A stretch of DNA of 64,000 nucleotides from Phytophthora quininea (lineage: Eukaryota > Oomycota > Peronosporomycetes > Peronosporales > Peronosporaceae): assembly GCA_011947345.1 (NCBI GenBank), contig JAAVTG010000665.1:124001-188000 (forward strand). Reading direction: 5' to 3'. This document shows positions 9,191-19,215 of the stretch, piece after piece (positions within the stretch are counted from its first letter, which is position 1; each line of letters begins with the position of its first letter). The position numbers and the translations under genes are program-made. The notes beneath the pieces are model-generated. The model saw nothing but the letters and a program-made list of their open reading frames with translations, made no database searches and was not told the origin of the DNA.

Positions 9191-11635
9191 GCGCCCAACC
9201 GATGGGGCATAGACTCGTTCGCGTTGCCGAGCTAGCGTCTTAACCCCGTTTTAATATTGTTTGCTTCGAAATCGTTGCAGCTCTTGGTGGTGTTTGATAA
9301 TACTGTTTCAGAGATTGTAGCGGCATCCCGTGCTAGTCAAATGCATGAACACTTGCCATGATATGGTTCATTCTCCAACTCTGGTAACACCACTATAGGA
9401 AAATACATGCCTGCGTAACCAAAATCCGCTATGATTTCACAAAATAAATCTTGTCAACGGCAGCTAGCGAGCCAATCAAACAGCAGCTGCTAATAACGAG
9501 ATTTGACAAGAAAACGAAGGACAAACTCGTTACGGCGAAGCTGTGCCTCTGATTGGCTGAAAAGGATCGTAACAGTTGACTGGCAATGACAATGGCGCTC
9601 CATGGTCGCTCAAAGGTGCTGTCGCTCGTTTCCTACGCTAGCACTTGATCACTTCGACTCCGATCAAGCCGTATTAGCATGTATGTATAAAAGTTTTCTA
9701 TTTTGAAGAATTTTATTGCATATTATACACGCGTAGGTCAGCGGCTTGAACGACGAGCGTCGCCAGCAGCGTCACCACCGCCGCAATCAGTAAGTTACCC
9801 AGGGCAGCACCTGATCTAGCGGAGTGTAGAGTCGATAGGAGCACTGTAGATACGATGGTAAAGCAGTGCCAACGAACTAGCACCTCATCACCTGAATTTG
9901 ACAAGATACTTAGTTTTTCAATAGATTCTGCAACAAGAAATGGCAGTAAAAACAATTGTTAGTAGTTAGCACATATCGCAACATAATACGTAGCATGGCC
10001 GTCATCCTTACCCGTGAAGCTTCAGCATATGAATCGAAAACAGCAGCCTGGTGGCCGCCCTGCCGGGTCGTCGCGCTTTCTCTCCGTCGTGTTAAGTGCC
10101 AGCGGTGGCGGCAGGTCCTTGGCCGTCCTCTTAGCCTTCTTGTGGCGCAGTACCGTCGTTGACGCCGACCTTGCAGGCGCATAGCAGCCGGTGGTTGGTG
10201 GCGACTCCTGCAGCAGTGTGCCTGTGCGTGTCGAACTCTGAATCAAAAGTCAAATGTTTTGTCCAATCATATCCCTTTACTTCACCGTTACCACTTCAGG
10301 TTACCCGTTCTCGACACAAGTCAGTGTCATTCGCTAGTGGGCTGGAAGTAGCGCGTTAACATTTTGCGTGAGAGATCCAATATCGAACCGCAATGCACGA
10401 CACGCTGTTGCGTCCGAAGTGTTGGGTAGATCTGGAAAACGTTCTTTACTGCACTTATCTCGTCGAAGTCAAACAAGGATGCAGTTTGACGTACTCGCCA
10501 ACAAAAGCATTAACTTCTCGTGGCCACCGAGATGCTTGTTGGACTGGAAGAGCTTTATCCAACCGAGAGTGCGCTGAAATTTCAAGCACTAATGAGACGG
10601 TTCCGATCGGAATACTATAAGCGTACGGCAGAACCACAGCACGCCAGCGCAAGTCATCAGAGAATGTCATCACTATAAGCTGAAAAGCGCCGAATAGCCT
10701 GGTCGAAAGCGGCATTCGGGGTTTTCCAGTTGATAAGACCTCGTAGTCAGAGGATTCGCGATAGTCTATTCGAGCTGCTGCTTGAACTCAGAGTGAGACG
10801 TCCGCTTTGCCAAAACTGCTGAAACGCACAATAGCTAAATGGTTTATCCGACTGGTTAATCAACATGCATTTCTTTCTTTGGGGTCAAGTGCCACGGCGT
10901 CATCGGTGATAGCAAACGGGAAGCAAATGCAGCGATGGAGCAATGAATAGTATAAGGAGTCCGAGCCTGATGTTTCTAATAAAGACAACCAAGGTGACTT
11001 GGTTATCGACGCGTTCGAGTTCTCAAGCATTTTCGCCGAGTGAGACTTATGCTTCACAAGTAGTCTTCGACAGTAAGTACACTGCACTCTCCGTCATAGA
11101 CAGTGTGCACGTACATGACATGTACACTGTAAAACGTGCTTCCGTGGATATATTCCCGAGCAGTTGCCATTCCCGTCAGCAACCGCCTTCAAGATTCACT
11201 TTCAGATGAGCTTTATCCTACTCACCCGTAATGACCATGAGATGTGTTACTGTATTTTCGTGGTCGAAAAGCACATGGAGATCATGGATGATCGGAACAT
11301 GACTTCAACATCCGTATGTGAAGCGCTTACTAGAACAAAACGTATCTATACATCGTGACGCACACGAAACCCGAAAGCAATGAAGAGCGCTGAGGAGCTG
11401 ACATGATGACACTACTGCATTGTGAAAGAATCGCCTCGTCAAAAGGAAGAATTGAAAGAACTGAGAGTGAACCTGAAACTTGTTGCCAGTGATGACGACT
11501 AGAACAGCATAAAACGCTTTTCCTGTGCGATTGGAAGGGTTGGAGGGTTTTTCAAATCCTGCATCGTGCCTGTAAAGGTTTGGTGTGCTGTATCATTCAT
11601 TACATGTACAGTACCACAATGTCAATTTCTATGCC
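9191..11635. other. Gene-poor stretch with an unassigned minus-strand coding-like region
   Basis: No recognisable gene. On the minus strand at 10246-9713 two frames could be joined by a GTAAGG...TTGCAG intron (about 10020-9943). The C-terminal piece is hydrophobic (ALGNLLIAAVVTLLATLVV), like a membrane anchor, but a stop precedes the splice site in the frame that would connect. It is recorded as a possible broken membrane-protein gene only. Confidence 0.3.
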
Positions 11636-11649
11636 TCATTTTGCACTCT
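11636..11649 (+). promoter_or_regulatory. Oomycete Inr/FPR core promoter of the RxLR gene
   Basis: tcattttgcactct fits TCATTYYNCA exactly and lies 53 bp before the signal-peptide ATG at 11702. The same element, slightly changed, precedes the truncated paralogue at 14367. Initiation here excludes the longer upstream in-frame ORF start at 11585. Confidence 0.6.
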
Positions 11650-11701
11650 ACTCTCTACAACTCAAGTCTCCAAGAACGAAAGCTCGCTCCTTCAAGCCGT
11701 C

Positions 11702-12103
11702 ATGCGTCTGGGCTACGTCGTTATGCTAGCTGCAGCCACTCTCTTGGCGAGAAGCGATGGTGCTGCATTAACTTCGGAAGTTGAGACGAGCAAGCTCGTC
11801 GCTGCTCATGGGGACTCGGCGTGGACTCGTTCCCTGGAAGCTGCTACTGCTACTGAGAATGGGGACAAGCGGTTCCTGAGAACTGTGGACGACAACGTTG
11901 ATGACGAGAACGAGGACGAAGACGGCGATGGCAGCGAAGAAAGAGGGATGGACTTTGCCAGTGTGGCCAAGGCGGCCAGCCTTGTCGAAAAGTACAAGCC
12001 CATCGAGACAAATTTCTGGAAGAGACAAGCATTCTTTCGCTGGTGGCTGTTCAAGAACAAGAGGCCTTACCAAATTCGGGAAATGCTGGGGTGCCCATCA
12101 TAA
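11702..12103 (+). CDS. RxLR-EER secreted effector candidate
   Basis: Signal peptide MRLGYVVMLAAATLLARSDGA, then the host-targeting motif RFLR (R-x-L-R) about 55 residues after the signal, an acidic stretch, and EER. The C-terminal domain contains FWKRQAFFRWWLFKNKRPY, rich in aromatic residues as in WY-type effectors. As read, the ORF stops at 133 aa. With one more G in the G run at 12088-12091 it continues to 12174 (157 aa), with NGDKHPLYNVVEMYRKFYN as its end. The inverted copy at 13.9-14.2 kb has the same run length. RxLR proteins are secreted and act inside plant cells; the host target is unknown. The leader, signal and RxLR region are shared with the truncated paralogue at 14367. Confidence 0.85.
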   Translation: MRLGYVVMLAAATLLARSDGAALTSEVETSKLVAAHGDSAWTRSLEAATATENGDKRFLRTVDDNVDDENEDEDGDGSEERGMDFASVAKAASLVEKYKPIETNFWKRQAFFRWWLFKNKRPYQIREMLGCPS

Positions 12104-12312
12104 ATGGAGACAAGCACCCCTTGTACAACGTTGTCGAGATGTACCGCAAGTTCTACAACAGCGTGACCAGGTGATCGTAGAACCAGGCTCCCACACCATT
12201 GTTCGCCATGATGTTTGTTTGTAGACCTCAATCCACTTGAGTACCAGAAAACGTTTGTTTGATCCTAACTCATACCTTTGCAAGGTTTCTCTTTTGGTTT
12301 TGTATTTATTGT
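11931..12312 (+). repeat. Left arm of effector-locus inverted repeat
   Basis: This 382-bp segment (EER codons, C-terminal domain and 3' flank of the RxLR gene) recurs reverse-complemented at 13868-14248. By eye the arms differ by one base: a TTTT run here is TTT in the other arm. The arms enclose about 1.55 kb. Confidence 0.85.
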
Positions 12313-12584
12313 ACCGCCAGCAGCGATATTCCTAGCCAGTAAAAATGATTCGTACCATTCAATGCTTCGCAGTTGTCGCCGCTTTCAGCAGACAAGCCCA
12401 GGATCCTGGTCTTCCTGGACAGGATAGGCTCCCAGGGTCAGCATTTCTCGACCAAGAGGGTACATGCGGCCAACGAAAGGAACAAAAGGAATAAACCCAA
12501 ACATTCGGTAGAGTTTTGCGGATCAGCTCTCAAATGCCATTCGCCCTTGTTTCTTCCTGAAGTGCATATGCTTTGCAACTTGGC

Positions 12585-12657
12585 GCTCGCGTGGCCCAAT
12601 GGATACGGCGCTGCCCTCCTAAGGCAGAGATTGCGGGTTCAAGTCCCGCCGTGAGTA
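12585..12657 (+). tRNA. tRNA-Arg (anticodon CCT)
   Basis: Complete cloverleaf of 73 nt. The acceptor stem gctcgcg/cgtgagt has 7 pairs including two G-U. The D arm is tggcccaatggata. The anticodon stem ctgcc/ggcag encloses loop ctcctaa with CCT at 12618-12620, and the T arm is gcggg ttcaagt cccgc. No intron. It reads AGG codons. It lies between the two inverted-repeat arms, about 95 bp from the breakpoint of the duplicated GH7 fragment. Confidence 0.92.
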
Positions 12658-12751
12658 CATTGGTTTTGCAGAGAGAGTAGTAGGAGTGCACACTCGACGA
12701 CCAGTTTTGCGCTTCTGAGACCATTTACAACAAAAAGCGACATCCGAGACA

Positions 12752-13901
12752 TCCAGCCAAGTCATGTTGGAGCCGTAGTCCACCCAGACACTCATAGCCA
12801 ACGTCATGCCGCCCACCATCTCCTTGCCAAGCTGCGCGAGGCCGCCCATGACGTACGGGTGGTCATCGAAGAGAGCCTTGGAATCCTTGCACATTTTGTC
12901 GGTGATGGAGTCTGTGCCGTTCAGAGACTTCAGTGAGCTCTTCGAGTTGTCCACTACGCGGCCGTCTTGCTTGTACAGTCGACGGATCTCAACCAGCTCG
13001 CCCTTCTCCGTGTTGTCGTCCGTCACAAACTGCGTGATGACCGTGAATGGGCGAGTCGTGTCAATGTCGTACTTCTTGCCGGGGCCGTAAAGGTCTTGTC
13101 GCCCATGCGGAACGGATTGAAATCACAGCCCGGCTTGTCGCACCAGCCCGTGAAGCGCGTTTCATCCGTGGACCCGCAGTCCTTCGGATCGAGGCATCTC
13201 TGCTGGCCGTCGGTCGAACACGGATGCGTCGTGTAGGCCGTGGCCATGCTGTTGGCCTCCCAAATGTCCATCTCGGTGCAGCAGGAGCCGTACGTGTTGT
13301 TCAGGTTGCCTTCGCCGTTGATGAACCGAATGTCCGTCTGGCATTGAGCGTCGCAGTATCCCGTGCCGTACGCGGCTCCAGCGGTGTTGGTCGGGAAGCG
13401 CGCGGATCCGCCGTCGGGGTCCATCTTAGAGAAATACAAAGCTCCGTTCGAGCCGCAAGGCAGCGTCGACATGTCGACATCGAACGTGAACTCCTGGTTC
13501 AGCAGCTTGAACTGCTTGTACTTCTTTCCCGACGCGTCCAACATGTACACGCGTGTGCCCACACCGGTGGGTGTTTCCAGCTTCAGCGTCAGCTCGCTGT
13601 CGGTGGTTGTGATGCTGTGGTTGGTTTTGTACAACGCTCCTTGCAGCTCACACTTGGCGCATTCCTCGGGCGTCGAGCATACGGCCGTGTCCCACTTTTC
13701 CCCTTCGTAGCACAAGGCGCCCGTCTTGGCCGCGGTGATTTTGCGCCAGTTCGCGTCAATCACCACGGACGATTTCTCCGTTACACACTTGACAACGTTG
13801 GTGTCCGCTTGTTCGACTTTACCAACTTGAGCCAGCACTTTGGTTACGGATGTGCAGGTCTGGCCGCACAATAAATACAAAACCAAAGAGAAACCTTGCA
13901 A
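12752..13901 (-). pseudogene. GH7 cellulase fragment fused to RxLR 3'-flank sequence
   Basis: 12752-13861 is a near copy (a few substitutions) of 40810-41919 in the larger GH7 gene. It keeps the catalytic motif TEMDIWEANS (ExDxxE) and many Cys residues. Both ends are lost. The 3' end stops after NMTWLD and runs into tRNA-flank DNA. The 5' end lacks the native signal peptide and about 45 residues. The ORF instead starts at an ATG in the right inverted-repeat arm (13901), giving MQGFSLVLYLLCGQTC, a hydrophobic signal-like N-terminus made of former effector 3' flank. The internal frameshift at 13089-13091 (AAA on the + strand) is shared with the other copy. It is probably not a working enzyme, as the active-site C-terminal part is missing. 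Confidence 0.8.
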
Positions 13902-14248
13902 AGGTATGAGTTAGGATCAAACAAACGTTTTCTGGTACTCAAGTGGATTGAGGTCTACAAACAAACATCATGGCGAACAATGGTGTGGGAGCCTGGTTCT
14001 ACGATCACCTGGTCACGCTGTTGTAGAACTTGCGGTACATCTCGACAACGTTGTACAAGGGGTGCTTGTCTCCATTTATGATGGGCACCCCAGCATTTCC
14101 CGAATTTGGTAAGGCCTCTTGTTCTTGAACAGCCACCAGCGAAAGAATGCTTGTCTCTTCCAGAAATTTGTCTCGATGGGCTTGTACTTTTCGACAAGGC
14201 TGGCCGCCTTGGCCACACTGGCAAAGTCCATCCCTCTTTCTTCGCTGC
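13868..14248 (-). repeat. Right arm of effector-locus inverted repeat
   Basis: Reverse complement of 11931-12312, carrying the RxLR C-terminal domain (minus strand) without its N-terminus. Its outer end meets the leader of the second RxLR gene, and its inner end supplies the start codon of the GH7 fusion frame. Confidence 0.85.
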
Positions 14249-14301
14249 ATGTGGGAGCATTATCACGATGTATTACGAGTATGAAACCCAGTTTCTGAGT
14301 C

Positions 14302-14315
14302 TCACTTTGCAATCC
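14302..14315 (+). promoter_or_regulatory. Inr/FPR core promoter of the truncated RxLR paralogue
   Basis: tcactttgcaatcc resembles TCATTYYNCAWTTT and lies 52 bp before the ATG at 14367. This matches the spacing in the first RxLR gene, with similar leader sequence after it. Confidence 0.5.
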
Positions 14316-14366
14316 GCTCTCCACAACTCAAGTCTCGAAGAATAAAGCTCGCTCCTTCAAGCCGCG

Positions 14367-14642
14367 ATGCGTCTAGGTGATGTCTTTTTGCTGGCTGTGG
14401 CCACTCTCTTGGCAAGCAGCGATACTGTAGCCTCAACCTCAGAGGTCGAGTCAAACAAGATCGCAACTTTACACGTGGGTTCGATGTGGACTCGTTCGCT
14501 GGAAGCTGCTACTGCTACTGAGAATGGGGACAAGCGGTTCCTAAGAACTGTGGACGACAACGTTGAAGACGAGAACGAGGACGAAGACGGCGATGCAAAC
14601 CTTTATTGTCTCTTCTCGCACCGCGCAAGCTCATGGACATGA
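14367..14642 (+). pseudogene. RxLR effector paralogue, truncated before EER
   Basis: Signal peptide MRLGDVFLLAVATLLASSDTVA and RFLR are kept, along with the acidic stretch, very similar to the gene at 11702. Homology stops at about 14597, exactly before the EER motif. The last 15 residues are unrelated, so the product (91 aa) has no effector domain. The missing 3' half lies just upstream in reverse orientation (13868-14248), so this gene was split by the inverted duplication. The promoter and signal are intact, so a secreted stub could still be made. Confidence 0.75.
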
Positions 14643-15824
14643 TTAACAATTACTGTAGACCACACTAACTAGCTGGTCCTTCTGGGGATTACCAATCCAT
14701 AAATACTGTGACCCACACTATATAAACTCGTCACTGTAAAGAAGAAGATCGTGTCTTTACTGTTCGCTTTGCATTTTCACAATGCAGCTGTATCATCATG
14801 TCCGTTTATTTACAACCTCAGCGCTCATCGTTGTGGGCGATTGGTTTCGTGTTCTCTGAAATTTACTTTCAGAGTTCACAAGTGACCTACCTCGACTCTC
14901 ATCGAGTAAGTCGGTCTAATTTCTCAAAAACGTTATGATCACTTTGGCTCAAGCTCTCATTGCAAGAAACAATAGCACAGCTCGAATTCTCAGAAACCCA
15001 GCCGTATTTTTGCTTTCGGTCTACCTGACGCGATAAATCATCTTGAACATTCAAGGCTAGCGCGAGGTAGACCACTTTTCCCATACAAGCAATAAGAGCA
15101 GCTCACTACAATAGCTATTTCCAAGCATAAAGTAATGTTGTTTCTTCAAAGAGTTCAAGCGACAAGCAGCAACATGCGTACTTTGCGCACATCAAAGCTC
15201 AATAGAGTTGGATCTCATTATTCGATCGCGGCACGAGCAGCTCACGCAGGTACGTGAGAGTTGAGAGGAGTAGTTTGAACTTTAGCCAACTTGTTTCTTG
15301 TGCAGCAGCTCCTCCTGCTTCACTTACACCATCCAGTGCAGATTCAACTCTGAGGCCCCACACCTCATGCTACAAACATGGATACAAGCTACAACACACT
15401 ATTTCTTTCTTCCTGAGTCCCTTTCGCTGCTGCTTGTCCCTGTCTTCCTTCACCATTCGCAGCATCCGTCGCTGCCGAACTTCAGCAGTGTTTAACTGAC
15501 TTGAGCGACCAGGCCACCGTCGCAACACTCACTGAGTGGGTGGGCGAATGTGGCAGCAATTTCACAAAGTTTGGCAGTAGTCAACTGCTCTATTCGACGA
15601 CTACTGTGCTCTACGACAGAACCAACAGAGAATCCGCTAACTAGTTAACCACATCGTTTTAATTCTACGGCAGAACTAAGTTTTCTGCGACGGTAACTGT
15701 AACGCGGTTACACGAAAGTCATAACCTTGCGTTGACTTTGGATTTTACACGAAACTCTTAACCGTGTGTAGAGTTTCGACTCTGTAGCCATTTGTCTCTC
15801 CACCTCTCATTTGAATATTTCTTA
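14643..15824. other. No gene recognised
   Basis: Only short frames. A motif gagaatccgctaactagtta at about 15,630 resembles the tip of the LINE-flanking inverted repeat at 31.75 and 38.5 kb, indicating repeat debris. Confidence 0.5.
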
Positions 15825-16742
15825 GGCCCATTCTCAACTGAGAGCATGCGTCCGCGCCGCACGGCAAAAACCCGAGCTGGTGATTGCCGCAGATAAACCT
15901 ATTCTACTTTAAAACGCACGCGCTCAAAAATATAAAAATACTTAAAAGTGCGCCCTGCGTCCTATTCGGCGCATGCGGCCAAATCGACGAACAGGAAAGG
16001 TAGGGTAACACAGGCCAATCAGAACCAGCTTCGATGTTGAAGACGCTGAACTGTGTCTGGGCGTCGACATTTCGACTCTTGGTGATCCTCAAGCAGCTAC
16101 AGAATGCAGGACGACTGTGAAGTGTTCGTCGAGGCGATCGCCCCCGTTCTAACATGCGCCGTTCACGTGGTGGACGCCACATCGACGCTGTGCTTGTGCA
16201 AGAACGTCTCGACTGGGAGCTGCATGCACGACATCCGTGTTATCACGGGAACGGGCTTCTCGGAATGGGACTTGAGTCAAGGCTTGACGGCATATTCGCT
16301 GCACGACCTGGCGGCTCTAGCCTCCACGGCTCTAACTGCGAGTGCAACACCATCTGCTGGCCGGAACCCGCGCTGACGCTCCAGGTGGAAGGCACGTATA
16401 CTGGCAGGCCGCTGTGGTGAGACGTGGTCTGACTATAATATGCGTCCACTCCCGCTCTGGTACTACTGAGCGCTCACCAGTATTTTGGTGCATCGACGCG
16501 GGGCACTCGGAGGGAGGATTGAGACTCCTGGGCTCCTGGCTGGAGGCATCTTCACCCTGCATCGCGACCACGGCAGTCTGGACGACGCTTCAACAACTGA
16601 AAGAAGACTGACCGATGAGCACATCCGTGAGCCCATGCGTTAATTTTTGGACGCACCGTCAGTCTCAACCGGTGCGGCCGCACGGTACAGAAATTTGCGA
16701 TGCCGTGCGGTGCGACCGCATGCTCTCGGTTGAGAATGGGCC
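15825..16742. mobile_element. 918-bp terminal-inverted-repeat element, possibly Harbinger-derived
   Basis: TIRs of about 41-42 bp (15825-15865 and 16701-16742) start ggcccattctcaac and share about 36 positions. The interior has a weak coding trace at 16104-16376 with GSCMHDIRVI, similar to the GS-HD-RV motif of DDE_4 (PIF/Harbinger) transposases. No matching target-site duplication was found (flanks tta and ata). Probably a decayed, internally deleted element. Confidence 0.55.
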
Positions 16743-16822
16743 ATAGATTAACTATGCCACATGGTTTAGTCTATACATTTACTCCAAGGTCAGATAAAAA
16801 TTCAATTCAGTTCTTTTTTTGC

Positions 16823-17583
16823 AATTAACAAGGATTGCCTGACTCAACCAGACCGAAAAACGGCATTTTTCGGGGTTGCCCGAAAACTAAAATCTCCAGT
16901 TTTGTTAATTAGCTCACAATATTTTTATGCCATTAAATTGACGTTTTTCTAACAGAAGTGGGGGTAGTGGCGTGATCGGATCTGTTTTGGTTATTGAATT
17001 ATCGTAGGTCAAACATGGCATTCCGAGCAAAATAGCTTCGACTTTTCTATAGGCAAAATAAAAATTTCGTTCGATTGGAATTATTTTCACATGGCGTCTT
17101 TGTTCTTGGGCTATCTATGCCATATCTAGTTGTCTAAACAAAATAATAATAGTACCTGAAGATATAACATGTCTAAAACGATAGCATAGTTGGTCATCTT
17201 AAGTTTTTCTTCAAGAAGCTGTTTTTAGCGAGGCATCTAGGGCCGCTGCACGTGAATACACACCTTAACGCAAACGTTTAGACAATATTGAAAGCCCTGT
17301 GATTGGATGTGTATGACTAGTTTTGGCTAAGGTGCCATCATTTTAACGAAACACTTAGACATACCGACAAATCTTCAAAACTCTGAACTTGCCACCTCCT
17401 ACATATCATGTAATAGAAGGTGAATGGACGCTATTTCCGCGGTACAACCTAGCCCACTATGTTTTTATGCCATGGCATGATGTATTGACACAGCTTAACG
17501 ATGTCTCATATCTTTTTTGGTAAAATTATTTTTCGACCTACTACGAAAAATGGTCTGGTTGAGTCAGGCAATCCTTGTTAATT
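16823..17583. mobile_element. 761-bp MITE with perfect 32-bp TIRs and TTAA ends
   Basis: Positions 16823-16854 are the exact reverse complement of 17552-17583, starting aattaacaaggattgcctga. The AT-rich interior has no ORF, as expected of a MITE. The TTAA at both tips suggests a TTAA target as in piggyBac or Kolobok elements, but TTAA is its own complement and cannot be separated from the TIR. Confidence 0.75.
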
Positions 17584-17939
17584 AGTGTTGTCCTTTTTTA
17601 AGGGACACTGACTCTGCGAGTCCTGGTTACGGGACTGTACTTGGTTCTTGTATAGAACCGAAGGCTAGAAACCTAATGACACTGAATCGGAGAGTTCTAC
17701 GTCTTACTCTGTGCACGCGCACTGCTATGCAGCCCCGCTGCACGAAAGACATATGCAAACTCTGTTTTCGCCTTCGATGATGTCTTTACAGTCACGTGAT
17801 AGAACTGAGCATACCTTAACCCTTAATCTTTGTTGAAAACTCTGTGGCCGATAGGACACAACGAGGCTTCCTGCGATGTGATCGAAATGGGCCCCAGTGG
17901 CATGTGGAAGTACCCCGCTTAACCATGATCGTTGAGTCA

Positions 17940-19215
17940 CTGTTGTAAGTTCGGGGGTAGTGACTGCTGCACAAACTCAGGCTTCACTTCAAATGCCGCT
18001 ACCGTTGGGGCAGACATATCGAGACTGGAACTCACCGCGAGCCCGCCGTGCACGACACGTTGTTTTGGCAACCGCATCGCCATTGTTTGCCAGTTGATGC
18101 TGGTGGTAAACCACACCAGCCACGAAAGACCAAGGATAACGTCTGGGTTTGTCGAAACGTCCCACTCGATAAACGATACACCACGAAACTCTCTGCCTGC
18201 AAAGGACAGCTTTTCACAACTTTGTTGACCCACACGTCCTGCTGTTGTCGTGCCGTCAAATCATTCGGCGGTAACCTTGGCCGCCTCGGTGCAATGTTGA
18301 CCGAGACCTGGACGAACGATGTTCATTTCCGCACCGCTGTCGATCAAAACACGGATCAGCTGTCCGTTCATCACACCGTCAAATCGAAGTAGTCCACGTG
18401 CCGGCGTAGGAGTTGATTCCACCTAACTATGTTGAGCTGCATGCTGTCGAGAATCTCGTCATCACCTTCATCCTTTTCCACAATGCGACGACAGGGGCTT
18501 TGATTCGCGCAAAATGCCGATCAACCTTGAGTTGGACGCGAGAAGTTGCGCGGTTTGATGCGAGATGGACGCTTGCGACATCCCGCCAAACGATGACCTG
18601 GTTCTTTGCAGTAAGAGCACAAGTTGTTGCGCAGGCATTACTCACGCGACACAAACCGAGAACTGCCGATCTCCATTGGTTCCGGTTCTTCGACGTCTGG
18701 TTATTGCTGGGCAGGAGCTTCATGGCTCGTTTGACCTTTATCCTGCTAGCGAGCACCAACTGAATGTGGCCGATCATGTATCGGCGCGAACAAGATGGTA
18801 TCCGTAGTCTTGAGGAATTGCCGAAGCTCCACTTCTTGACGTATCTCCACGATTAAGCCCATCTGAAAATGCATCACCTTGTCGATATCCGACATGTCTT
18901 CAACCATCTTGCAGATTATGTTCGGAAGCTGGCCATGTAGTCTTCTAGACACAAGAAGTAGCTTTGCCGCAGACGCAACAATTGATCGCGCAGGTGATCT
19001 TGACGATCTGGTGCTGTGAACGCGCTTGTAAGCTGCTCCTCGAGCTGTATCACGGACCGCAAGTAATTGCCGTCATGAGGAACGTGCTCGCGATACCACT
19101 CAGCTACAGGACCCTTCAGGTTGCTACAAGCGGCGGCAATGGAGGCGGGTGGGGAACGTCTGCTCCGTATTTAATGTTCTTCGACTCGAAGTACAGCTTT
19201 GCGCTGAAAGTGTAG
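17940..19215 (-). pseudogene. Ty3/Gypsy gag-protease remnant
   Basis: Minus-strand reading across several frames gives, in order: a gag-like stretch (AEWYREHVPHDGNY, about 19.1 kb), a CCHC zinc knuckle CSYCKEPGHRLAGC (about 18.6 kb), a retropepsin active site LIDSGAEMNIV (about 18.35 kb), and DVILGLSWL...TINW-like at about 18.14 kb, the usual start of a Gypsy polyprotein. Reverse transcriptase, RNase H and integrase are absent. Stops and frameshifts occur throughout. No flanking LTR pair was identified. Confidence 0.75.

Noticed and set aside
11585..11701. Longer N-terminal start for the RxLR gene
   Set aside because: The upstream frame begins before the Inr/FPR element and would bury the signal peptide; the paralogue's conserved leader also supports ATG 11702.
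13047..13874. 275-aa plus-strand ORF opposite the GH7 fragment
   Set aside because: Antisense shadow of the GH7 coding frame; same shadow (308 aa) at 41105-42031. GC-rich codon use leaves the complementary strand open.
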